DNA of 64,000 nucleotides from Symsagittifera roscoffensis (Eukaryota > Xenacoelomorpha > Acoela > Convolutidae), in contig NC_087064.1 of the NCBI RefSeq assembly GCF_963678635.1, forward strand, positions 7,849,671-7,913,670, in the 5' to 3' direction. The notes beneath the pieces are model-generated. The model had not been told where the DNA came from. It did not search any database and worked only from the letters and a program-made list of their open reading frames with translations. Made by a program: the position numbers and the translations under genes. The stretch's first letter is position 1, and every line of letters starts with the position of its first letter. Below are positions 42,286-53,622 of the stretch, in pieces.

Positions 42286-45146
42286 TCAGTGCTCCATTTC
42301 CTCCTCCTGTGATAATGACTCTGCACTCTCAGTTTCTGTATCCTGCAACATGTCGTTAGCTATCCTGACGCTGTTGGAAGCCGTCCTCCAACACTTCTGC
42401 TCTTCTACCCTCTGTTTGCAACAAGGTAGGGGATCCACTTTAGATTCTCTGTTCCTGCAGAAGCTGTTGTGGCGACACAACGTCACATTTCTCTCCAAAT
42501 CTTCCTTTAACATCTCTGCCTTCTCCTTTCCACTACGTTCACTTGTCCTGGAAATTCTTTTCACAGCAGTGGTCACTGTATTCCGATGAGCCACGAGAGC
42601 CCGTTTGAAAGCTCCTGCTCCAATGTCCAGCTGATATTCACTGTACACTCTGCCGTGCTTCGATCGACATATGCTTTTTAGCATATTCGTACAACCATGC
42701 AGTCATGTTAGCTCTGAACCATGATATCAATCGTTTTCTTGCCCATATCTGCTTCACTTCCATCGGAATGTTTAGAATTTTAAACATTGTCTCAAAAAGA
42801 TCTAAATCTTTTAGACAATCCAATTTCCGCAACTGTTCTCTCGTTGGCGCTTCCTGTCTATTGTTCTCTCTTACGTGAGCTACCAGCCATCGTACCGCCA
42901 TCATAACTCCCACTATCACTATTGTTATGGGTTGTGATGAGTCTGGTAAACCCATGGAGAGCAGCTCTCCAGAGCCCAGATCAACATCAGATTACTACGC
43001 TTGGGATACCACCAGGTCTGCAGCAAGCAGTGGCAAGGAAACTCGTCATGTGTCAACATGATGCTCCTCCAATTACGTTTTCCCGAAGCTTCCAGTAATG
43101 GTTCCACTTCCATCATCACTCGGTGGACTTCATCATTCTCGTCTACTGTATTGTAATCTGTGACAGTTGATCCTCTCCGTTTCTGTCTCTCAAAGTCACT
43201 GAAGTTCCCGCTCACGTATCCCATGAACTTCTTTCCTAGTATTGATTCCAACTCTTCCTTGGTTCTCTCTGGAACTGCTGAGAACATCTTACATAGCAAC
43301 TCGTAAGATTTCTCGGACATCCTCGCCAGTCTCACACACTTCAGCACTGAGAAGGCTTGATCCACGATCGTTCTCGTACTCTTTACATCCACGGCTACAA
43401 AATGTACCGGGTATCTGCTCTTGCACATTGGAGCCAATGTCGAACCCACCAAATATCGTGCTCCTGATGGACTACAATAAGTCTCACTGTGTCTGATGTT
43501 CATTTCCGTCTCAATCGCTTCCCTCCATTTTCCTCTGTATTTCTGCTCAGTCTGCAGAACTATTGGGAATACTTCTACACTGATGGCTGTGACCATCTCA
43601 TGTTTCTGTTCTAGATTCAATAGTGACTCTAGAGAACCAAACATGCTGTAGAATTCTAGTGCAGTCACTAGATTCACCTCGGTCCCTCCATAGCAATCTG
43701 CTATCAGTTCCGTTTCTGTTCTTGCTTTCATCACTACGTTTCCAAACAATACCGTCAATTGCTTGTGTTGTTTCTCTAGGGTCTTCACACGGTCCAGACC
43801 TCCACAAAAGTGACCTTCCAGTCCACATACTTCCTCCAGATAGCTACCAGGTTTGACCCAGTCTTCTGGTCCCCAGCCAGGCAACTCCACTTTATCTTCT
43901 CCGTTGCTCCTAGAGGCCGTTATTATCACCTTATATATGATGTTAAGGTCACGCAGGTAACAGTCTGCATTCAGTTCCCTCTGCACGTCTTGTGTCGCCC
44001 GTAATATCGAGTCAGCGTTGGGACTAGCACACCATGATGGCCTCATCAATTCCCACACTGCCATCAAGCTCGTTCTCAGTAATTCATCTGAGAATCCCAA
44101 CCCAAACTCCACTCTTTTGTCGGATTTTGGTACGGAAGGTGCAGTCACCTCTTCTTCCAAGACCAGTCCCAATTTGGCCTGTGGATTGTTAACGCTCTTA
44201 ATCGCTACAATTCTAGACGTCCAGAATCTTAGTAACACCGCCTGCTCGTAATCGAAGAAGCAATCGCGTATGTCTTCACTCAGGAAAGGGTTGTACGCTA
44301 TCCCTATGATTCCGGATACGTAGCTATTCGATTTCTTCTTGATCGGTCCACAGTATTCACTGGACTTCGGCAGTGCCCCCATAGATTCTTTAGTGAGTCT
44401 CAGCTCCTTGTTTGAAAATCTCCTGATTTCATCTATCTTTCTCATGGGCTCTAATTCCTCGGGTTCTTTCATGTTCACCATCATCGGTTTGCTTTGCTGC
44501 ATATCCAGCAGTGCTAGCAAGAGTAAGGCTTTCGCTCGCTCATCGCCTTCCCTCAGCATCTTAACACAAGTGTTCAATGCAGGTACTAAAATCTGCTCTA
44601 TCATGAATCGAATGAAACAGAGAGCGTCTCTCCGTTTCGCACAAGCTACTGCTGCTCCCTCTTGGACTATCAGATCCCTCAGGTTCGTCATAAGGGAAAC
44701 CTTCTCTTCTTTTGACCTCTTCCTTTCTTCTGAACCATACTCTTCGCGAGTTAGTCCCATCATGCACCAGGCAAACCTCAGTTGTAACTCTGTTCTTACG
44801 TAAGGTACTGCCATGAGAGCGTGTATTCTTGGCGTAGTCCTCATCTCTTCTTCGAAGTACCTTAATACCACTGCTTTCCATGGAAGGCTCACCAACTGCT
44901 CCATCGTTTCTGCCTGTATCTCAGACGACGCTAAAGCCCCGTACGCCTTCTGCTTGAGGGTGGTGCCTTGCAACATTGTCTCTAGATAACCTTCCATGGC
45001 ACCTTTGTCTTCCAGAGCCATCGCGTACCCTCTAGCCGAGTTTCGGTATTCCAACATTTCCATGTATCCACCTTCAGGTTCATCTATCGACACAGACTCC
45101 GATACTGTCAGTCGGTTGTATTCTACTGGTACTAGTTGTCCTGCGA
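42286..45146 (-). pseudogene. ORF5 of the outer element, frameshifted and cut by an assembly gap
   Basis: Alignable with ORF5 of the young element over most of its length, for example FWTSRIVAIK against FWVERIKEIG, LMRPSWCASPNAD against LMKPSWCPHPNAG, and DIGAGAFKRALVAHRNTVTT against DIGPGAYKRAFLTHRNAVTT. The frame shifts near 42940 and near 42660, so it reads in three pieces. The N-terminal part is lost in the 200-N gap. Amino-acid identity is moderate (perhaps half), so the two copies are from separate subfamilies rather than recent duplicates. Confidence 0.88.
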
Positions 45147-45346
45147 NNNNNNNNNNNNNNNNNNNNNNNNNNNNNNNNNNNNNNNNNNNNNNNNNNNNNN
45201 NNNNNNNNNNNNNNNNNNNNNNNNNNNNNNNNNNNNNNNNNNNNNNNNNNNNNNNNNNNNNNNNNNNNNNNNNNNNNNNNNNNNNNNNNNNNNNNNNNNN
45301 NNNNNNNNNNNNNNNNNNNNNNNNNNNNNNNNNNNNNNNNNNNNNN
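45147..45346. other. Assembly gap of exactly 200 N
   Basis: 200 consecutive N; a round number suggests a placeholder rather than a measured size. Sequence right of the gap (45347-45402) has an ATG-started minus-strand stub that does not visibly match the ORF5 N-terminus, so the missing piece may be much longer than 200 bp. Confidence 0.98.
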
Positions 45347-48300
45347 CGTTCCTTTATGAGCAATATAGTATCCGGTATGAAAGAAGCGGCTCCTCGATCC
45401 ATGGTCAGAGTCTAAATTTTGAAATTGCAAAAGCTTTCAGAATTTTGTTTCTTCAAATTTTTCATGTTCTTATTTTCAACTAAAACTCATTTAACTTACA
45501 CTATTTTTGAACTTCAAGGAGTCGGTTGTCGTTAAGAAGCACGCCCCCCCCCCCCCTTTTGATCAGACAACTTGAAAAATATTTAGAGTACTTTAAGTGG
45601 ATGAAAAAAAAAAAGAAAAATTTGTAAACATTTCTTCGATAGATTTGCCTCTAAATTTCTCTTTAAAATGGAATCATCAAAATTATCATTTCACTGGCAA
45701 ATTTTTGAAACTACCTACAAATTGTTTTGTCTGATTTTTATATGGCACCATTGGTAGTTTTACGGGATCATACTTCTAAATGAGATTTTGAGCGGGACCA
45801 TATTTCTAAACGAGGTTTTGAACGGGATCATACTTCTGTTTTATAATTATTATTTTAGAACTGTAAATTAAGATTTCTTAGAGTTTCATAATCAACATGT
45901 ACATCAAATATATCATATTTATCGAAAACAACTCATCGACTTATAATACTAATTGTCGACACAAGAAACTGGTTGTAAATTGTTAACAGCTCGTCTAAAT
46001 AGTCTCTGAATTGTTCCTGTACGTTTTTTGTACGACCGGATACTGAGCATCCTGGTTTGCAAATTGTTTCTTGTTCTGTCTTTGACTTGTGATAGTAAAA
46101 TTGCAAAAACTTCCCCCCACCAAGTCTTCTCCGAAATTTTAAGATTTCATTTTTGGCCCTTTCTTTCGTATTAAAATTGATCAAGAGGTTGGTGAAATTT
46201 CACGCTTTCTTCATTATTCCCTCAGAAGACGATTTACGTTTGTTACTTTCGATATTTAAATTGTCTTTTTTTCCATCGCAGTGTAGGAATGAAAATCTAC
46301 GACCTAAATGTTGAGAATCTCATCCTTTCGTTTTTCTTCGGTTGGAGTTGCTGCACTGTTTAATTTAGTTTCATTCACCAAATTTTTAGGTGGTAATAAT
46401 CCGACCTTGATTCCTTCGACATTTTCGATACAATGACAAGCCTTGTCAGTTGTTGCTCCAACGAGTATCAAATAATTGAAGTATTTTAGAACCTCTAGTT
46501 TTCAAAGATTCGAAATGGTCGGAAGATTTAAGATTGTCGCCCTGACATGTTCAAGTGTTTATGTTACCAAAATCCATGCAGAATTTGACTGCTATTTTAG
46601 CGAAAGACCAAATTTGTTCAGCTCGCAGATTATATACTCGATTATTTTTTCTGACTTAGGAAAGTTGTTTTTGTCGTCAGCCTTCATGACTTCATGGTCT
46701 CAAAACATTTAATTAATTTTGATAAGATTTTCAGGTTTTAGATCTTAGTGCAGGTGCAGATTTAGAGTTGTGGAGAGGGGGGGGGGAAGAGGAATTTAGA
46801 TACAAGGAGGTGTGGCTTGTTCCTTTTCACTACCATTTTTAGGCATTTCTATTTGTTCCAGTACTGCAGAAAAGGTACAACGAACGAGAAAAGAACCACT
46901 TTTGAGATGTTTGCAGACAATTAGGACCCAACCATCTCGCTCTTCCTCGCCACAAATTTATTTCATTAATATAAGAATTCAAAGATTAGTATGAGTTCTC
47001 AAAGGTTGGAAAACTTTGGTGAGAAAAATGGTTTTCTACAAATAATAACCGCAGTATAGTTCTACAAAATGGCACGATTGGAGCTCCATTTGAACTCAAG
47101 CGTTCCTGTTTTTTCATGAGTACGCTTATAAGTACTTACTGTGCTTCAAGGAGTTATAATGGTGGGAAATTGGAAAAGACTGAGCCACCTCAACCAGAAA
47201 AAAATAAAACAGACAAAATAGCAAAACTCTCATTTTCGGTTTACAAAAGTCCAGTAATCTTCAAACCAATTAAAATGCCGACTGTTTCCGAAGGTAACAA
47301 TGTAATTTAGTGCGGCAATAACTTTTCGGATTGTGTTTCTGTTCACTCATTAAACTTTTCAAGTTAAATATCACAAAATAATCAAACTGGTTGTGTACTT
47401 TGACAAAGAATGCAACGTTTCATCTTACAACCTTGAAATGGAGTTAACTTCAGGCCACTATGCGCAATATTTGTATCAAAGGCTCGTTTTATCAGAGTTC
47501 GAGCCAAATAAGAGCACGGATGAGGGCTTCAGTGAAAAATACAGGACAGAAATGCCATTTTGGCACTATTTAGTAAATTTTCATAAAAAAACTGCAACTT
47601 TTCAGCGCGCGCCCTCTCAAAATCATTATATACATACAGAGACGGGAAGGAGCGGAGAAATTGTCTCCCGCAAGATTCCAATCTCTCAATGTACCTTCTT
47701 TGTGACCATTTTGAGACATTTTTCCGACTCAGCTAGACCTGAATTTTCTCTGAATGTATTTTTGATACAATTCATAAACTAGTTTTGAAGGAAAGCGCTT
47801 GCTGAAAAGGGTGAGCGCTTGCTGTTCAATGCGTACTAATCTATGGCAAATTATAGTCATCTCATTGTTTCACCAGCTGCCGCTGGAGTTACATCATAAA
47901 AAACTGTTTATAATTGAGTTTTGTTGTCAGTGTCTATTAAATGCAAAAAAATTCGATTGTAATTAACAAAAAAGGATTATAGAGCTTTGTTTAAGAAGCT
48001 AATAAAAACCATTGCAAATCAGTTATAATTTCTTTTTTTTTCACAATAAAAAGGAAACAATAAACATTCGTTAAAGCCTTATGTTTTTCACTTCATTAGG
48101 ATGGAAAATTGCAACGCACTTAAAAAAAATTGGCACGTTTTCAATTAAAAATGCTTACTTTTTTTTCTGCGCAACTTTGATTATTGCTACTCATTGATTT
48201 TACTAAGTTTTTTTTCTTTTCTAACATTTTCTTAAATCATTTAGAAACATTAAGGAGAGTTGAGAGAGGAATGGGGGTAAAAAACAAAGGGGCAAATGAT

Positions 48301-48394
48301 GGTGCGGAATAGTAAGGAAAGGGCAAAAATGCCAACGTTGGGGGTGATGGAATCATTTTACAATTTGAGAAGGCTCAGGTGATTCGAACCACCT
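45347..48394. other. Intergenic region with no supported gene
   Basis: AT-rich with homopolymer runs (poly-C at about 45547, poly-G at about 46780). A minus-strand frame at 45933-46184 is Lys/Arg/Gln-rich. A plus-strand frame at 47393-47782 (129 codons) has reasonably mixed composition, but neither starts with ATG and I recognise neither. They could be fragments of decayed transposons. Confidence 0.45.
45764..45838. repeat. Short 30-bp tandem repeat, 2.5 copies
   Basis: GGGATCATACTTCTAAATGA plus ten further bases is followed by a diverged second copy (GGGACCATATTTCTAAACGA) and a half copy (GGGATCATACTTCTG). Confidence 0.7.
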
Positions 48395-49345
48395 CACTCC
48401 CATCATGGCACACACCACCAATATGGACACGGCAGGGATGGGCTGAGATAGGAAGCCCCGTGGTGAACAATTCTCCAGAACCTCACATCAACATTAGATT
48501 CCCCCGTTTTGAATACCCCAACGTTTGCGCACGTTGCGCCAGGCAGTGATAAGATTACTCCCCGGGGTTCAAAATGATGTTTCTCCAGTTTCTTTATCCT
48601 GAAGCTTCTAGCTTCTTCCATCATCATTTGATGAGTCTTATCTTTTTCGACAATTGGAGGATTTTTGTCGGCAGTGCACCACACGCCCTCTATTTCTGGA
48701 AGTCACTTACGCCTCCTTCACTCAATTTCAAGAAATGTTTCCCACTACTTCCTTTAATTTGTTTCTACGTCACTCAGGGACTATCCCAAACATCTTTGTC
48801 AACTATTCGTATGACCTTTCCGACACTCTTAGCAATCTTACACATTTAGGGACCGAGAAAAATTGATCGATCAACACTTGTTGTCCCCTCGCATTCAGTA
48901 CCACCTAGGGTATGGGGTATTTGCTGTTACACTATAGTGCTGCGCTAGATCCAACCATAAACTTTTAACCAGCCGCCCTATGAGATCTTTTACTGTATTT
49001 CAAACACATTTCATCTTTGAGAGCTTCTCGCCGGTCTCCTATCTACTCTTCTGTATGGGAACATTTCCACCCTTAGGGTTTTCATGAGTTTGTGCACCTG
49101 CTCCAGTAGTTCCAATGGTTCAATCGAGCTGACCAAGCTACAATATCACAATGTGGTCATCAAGGTCATTTCAGTTAGGCCATGGCAGTCCGCGATCAAT
49201 TTCATTTTATTCTAATCCGCCATGTTTTTTTTTGTACAGTTGTGCTTTTTGACACAGCTGATCACTCAAAACTTTCAAAGAGCCTGCCTGCGCCACAATT
49301 ACGCCCTTGCGTTCCACAATTGGTTGCCAGAAAAGCCGACTGTTC
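48395..49345 (-). pseudogene. Decayed ORF5 copy of the giant-element family
   Basis: Nucleotide and translated similarity to ORF5 of the young element runs in order. 48400-48600 matches about 21170-21400, 48780-48990 matches about 21540-21730 (TATGACCTTTCCGACA against TATGACCTCTCTGACA, TTGATCGATCAACACTTGTTG against TTGGTCAACCAACACTTGTTG) and 49175-49200 matches about 21930. Many frameshifts and stops are present. No LTR is visible close by. Confidence 0.8.
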
Positions 49346-49379
49346 TACAAAAACTTATGATATATTTGAGTCGAGACCT

Positions 49380-49600
49380 AGCCATGGGGTTTTCTTACTT
49401 CCAGAGTAGGGGATATTTTGGTAGTGTTCTGTAACACGATTTTGCAGTCCCATGTCTTAAGCGAACCGAACTGGTTCCGACAAAATGAGGTACAAAACCA
49501 CAAGAGATAGTGTTCCTGACCTTTGAGCCATTGGTTATAGGGCCTAGTTTTCTTAACCTCTTATGTGACATAAGCGGACGACTGTTACATAGTGTTCTTA
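49380..49600 (+). repeat. Diverged fragment of the non-LTR element repeated at 60-62 kb
   Basis: 49425-49590 is similar to 60180-60345 and to 61640-61800. Shared features are an ACACGATTTTGCAGTCC-type block, GAGGTACAAAA, TGGTTATAGGGCCTA and TTTTCTTAACCTC. It joins directly to the ORF5 remnant on its left. Confidence 0.65.
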
Positions 49601-51065
49601 TAGCGCTCCTGGTTGTTTTACGACATCAAGACTACGGGATCGATTTTACTTGACGCAGCTCCGGGCTTCATATCCATTCTAGAATACCGGTATTTCGGTT
49701 CAACTGGATTATGTCCACCTTCTGGTCGTACGGTTATAGCTTTTTAAGTGTAATTGTGAAAACTTTCTCGGTGCGCTCTCGGATACGAGGCTTAGCTATC
49801 CTAGTATGGGGGACTCTGGAGCTACAAAAAATGGGTAAAAGACATAAAACGAAAGAAAAAACAAAAAAGGATTAGAAATAGGAAGAAAAACCACAAAAAA
49901 CTAAAAATGGACACTAGTTTTGATTTCCAGATTAGATGGATCAGACCTTTAAATTAAATGATAGTATAATTATTTTGTTTTAAAATAAGACCGATCGTTT
50001 CGATCAAAGTAGCAAATATTTAGTAGGTGCCCAAATTCGGGGTGTTGAAAATGTTTTCAGCTAGACTTGCAGTCTTGGGGAACCACTGGGAGACTTCACT
50101 GGAAGAGGCGACCAGTCGGATAGTGATGGAGTTGGGAGGACTGAGATCTGGGAATCAAGAGAGGACGCTACTGGAAATAAACTACAAGTAGTGTGACCAG
50201 TGCAGTGTGACCACTAGAGTAGATCACCGTCCTGTGTCCTGTTTGGTCATACGGGTATCGTTAAAATCCATTTTATACTATAAGAGATAGGTATAGTGAA
50301 TAAGCGGCATCCTAAAACTTTTTGAGGTTTTTACTTGAGCAGAGCTTGGAAACACGTTCTACGGGTTTTCTCTTGAGTGGCTTAGTACCCATTGCGCATA
50401 AAGGGTTTTTCTATTTAAATGGAGGCCTAGAAAGGGGGGAAGTTAGACAGGGGGGCTGTTTATATAAAGGGTGGTGGTTGGATATTGTAAAAAGGTGAGC
50501 CGTACTACCGTAACCATACAATCGGCATCGTGGATTTTTTTAAAATTATATATTAACCGGAGTCAATTCTGACCACAATAAAGACTGAAAACAGGAGTTG
50601 GAATGCGAAGGTACCCCATAGTGAACATGAGATAAGGTAAGTGGTCTAGCCAGATCAGGCGGGGGGATCGGAAATAAATATATATATTTTTGCGACCAGT
50701 AAGGTAAATATCCCAGATCAACAACAGTATTTGAAATAACGCTAGACAACCAAGTACCAGGCAACTTTTTTTTGGAGCGACACTTTTGGCAACTTTGATT
50801 TTACAAAAAAAACTTTTGTGTTTATAACACTTTTCATTTTATAACACTTTTGTGTTTTTACTAGGAAGTTTCAAAAAAGGCTGGTAGATTTTCAAGACAG
50901 CCAGACTTAACTTTAAGGTAATTTCAACCATAACCTGTTGTAGCAAACCCGATCAGACTTTTCAGTTGCAAATGATTAAGGGAACGCAGGACCTGTTAGA
51001 GACCCTCAGGTCAATTCTTGGCAAGAATTTTGGGGGGGTGGGGGCATTTTACACGAGTTTCCGAG
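49601..51065. other. Unassigned sequence before the minisatellite
   Basis: No gene or known repeat recognised. G-rich patches occur near 50430-50480. Given its position before the minisatellite and the degenerate plus-strand element, it may be part of that element's LTR or leader, which is inference. Confidence 0.35.
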
Positions 51066-52580
51066 ACAATCCTGGGCAGCTGAAACAACTGCCCAACATT
51101 GGTGGCTGGAGTCTTGGGAAGATAAAACAACTGCCCAGCACTACATCTACTTGGGTTCTGGGAAGCTAAATCAACTGCCTAACACTACATTTACTTGAGT
51201 CCTAGGAAGTCAAATCAACTGCCCAACACTGTTTGCTTGAGTATAGGAAAAGCAAATCAACTACCCAACACTTGAGACCAGGGAAGGCAAATCAACTGCC
51301 CAATACTTGAATCCTGGGAAGGCAAATCAACTGCCAAGCACTTGAGTCCTGGGAAGGCAAATCAACTGCCCAACACTTGATTCCTGGGAAGGCAAATCAA
51401 CTCCCAACACTTGAGTCCTGAGAAGGCAAATCAACTGCCCAACACTGTTTGCTTGAGTACAGGGAAAGCAAATCAGTTACCCAACACTTGAGACCAGGGA
51501 AGGCAAATCAACTGCCCAATACTTGAATCCTGGGAAGGCAAATCAACTGCCCAACACTTGAGTCCTGGGAAAGCAAATCAACTCCCAACACTTGAGTCCT
51601 GGGAAGGTAAATCAACTGACCAACATTAGGGTCCTGGGAAATTAAATCAACAACCCAACACTAGAGTCTTAGGAAGGCAAATCAACTGCCCAACACTGTT
51701 TGCTTGAGTATAGGGAAAGCAAATCAGTTACCCAACACTTGAGACCAGGGAAGGCAAATCAACTGCCCAATACTTGAATCCTGGGAAGGCAAATCAACTG
51801 CCAAGCACTTGAGTCCTGGGAAGGCAAATCAACTGCCCAACACTTGAGTCCTGGGAAGGCAAATCAACTGCCCAATACTTGAATCCTGGGAAGGCAAATC
51901 AACTGCCAAGCACTTGAGTCCTGGGAAGGCAAATCAACTGCCCAACATTTGATTCCTGGGAAGGCAAATCAACTCCCAACACTTGAGTCCTGAGAAGGCA
52001 AATCAACTGCCCAACACTTGAGTCTTAAGAAGGCAAATCAACTGCCCAACACTGTTTGCTTGAGTACAGGGAAAGCAAATCAGTTACCCAACACTTGAGA
52101 CCAGGGAAGGCAAATCAACTGCCCAATACTTGAATCCTGGGAAGGCAAATCAACTGCCAAGCACTTGAGTCCTGGGAAGGCAAATCAACTGCCCAACACT
52201 TGAGTCCTGGGAAGGCAAATCAACTCCCAACACTTGAGTCCTGAGAAGGCAAATCAACTGCCCAACACTTGAATCCTGGGAAAGCAAATCAACTCCCAAC
52301 ACTTGAGTCCTGGGAAGGTAAATCAACTGACCAACATTAGGGTCCTGGGAAATTAAATCAACAACCCAACACTAGTGTCCTGGGAAGTAAATCAACAGCC
52401 CAACACTAGAGGACTTGAGTTTTCGGAAGCTAAAACAAGTGCCCATCACTTAAGAAGTTAAGTCTCGGGAAGGTAAAACAAGTGCACAATACTAAAAGAC
52501 TTGAGTCTTGGGAAGCTAAAACAAGTGCCCAACACTAACGGAGTTGAGTCTTGGGAAGCTAAAACGAGTAATTAATCCTT
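51066..52580. repeat. Minisatellite of ~35-bp units with higher-order structure
   Basis: The basic unit is about 35 bp (TCCTGGGAAGGCAAATCAAC then TGCCCAACACTTGAG). About 40 units occupy 1.5 kb. A variant block with GTTTGCTTGAGTA and AGCAAATCAGTTACCC recurs near 51226, 51445, 51697 and 52051, marking multi-unit higher-order repeats. Units become diverged at both edges (51070-51230 and 52380-52580), where the period changes. Confidence 0.92.
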
Positions 52581-52955
52581 GGGAAGCTCAAAAAGCTAGT
52601 CAAGATCGGCATTTTTAAGGATTGGAGGAAGCTAACGCAACAGACCCACGACAAACTTTTGGATAAAGGACATCTAGGAATAAGTTTTAAACCGGACTGT
52701 ATATTACATTTTAAACTGAAGTTGTTCTAAAAGGGTTAGATAAATAAGGAGAGTTAAAGATTTTTTTATTAGCACCTGTATATAGACGAAAGTGTACATA
52801 GACTAAAAGTGTAAATAGAGACCATGAAGAAAACAAGAATGTCGATACCATAAAAAGCCAGAGTCGGGCCAAGGCAAACTCGACCAAAAGGACAGACAAA
52901 ACAGCCTTGGGTGACAATTATACCGAGACTAAAGAAGAGCAATAGTTCAGTTAAA

Positions 52956-53570
52956 ATGGTGAACACGCGGAGTAACAAAAAAGGGCAAGAGTCAAAGGAT
53001 GAAACTGATGAAAAACTTGAAAAACGGAAGAACGCTGCCGTCGCAGAGGTTGATCTAGAGACACCTGAACAATTATTGACGACGTTGAGAAGAAAACGAC
53101 ACAATCAACACCAATGCCGAACGCTGAAGAACAAGACGCAAAAACAATTGAGTTCTCACCGATAGGCAATGGAAATGAGGTCACTGGCAACACCCCGGAA
53201 ACAATAAAAGATTACTCACAAAAAAAATCCTTCACGAAGATTTGACACCATGATGGGGATGAGGCCGAAAGATACAGAAGAAGTAATAGCTGGTACAAGC
53301 AAAAGTAAGACCTTTAGAACGGTGTCCGCCAAAACAGCGGAGGCTGGTGAAAGAGGGGAACTGATAACAGGATTCACAGAGAAACTAGCAGGTCACTCAG
53401 CAGGACTTGTAACAGAATCAAAATCACCGCCGGTGGAGTTGGAAGACTTGTTGCTAAAATTAGAGCAGATAAAAAAAAGCTCAAGAGCGTCCAGCAAGAC
53501 CGAGAGGAAACGAAAAGAGAAGTCAGATACAATAAAATTGAGAAACTTGACAACTAGTTCTTCTTAGCAA
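52956..53570 (+). pseudogene. Charged, degenerate ORF upstream of the ORF4 copy
   Basis: An ATG at 52956 opens a Lys/Glu-rich frame (VNTRSNKKGQESKDETDEKL). Further charged frames follow at 53250-53567 with a heptad-like LEDLLLKLEQIKKK stretch. The composition resembles the disordered or coiled-coil N-terminal regions of ORF1 or ORF3 of the giant family, but I cannot align it with either. It is interrupted by stops. Confidence 0.35.
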
Positions 53571-53622
53571 GAGTAGTTGAAGAGAAAATACTACTGCTGA
53601 AGGAGTAAAAAAGACTGACAAG

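Noticed and set aside
47393-47782. 129-codon plus-strand frame as a gene
   Set aside because: No ATG at its start, no recognisable domain and no convincing splice partners; kept only as a remark in the region description.
51066-52580. Possible CRISPR-like array of ~35-bp units
   Set aside because: The units are contiguous without unique spacers, and the locus is eukaryotic. It is a minisatellite.
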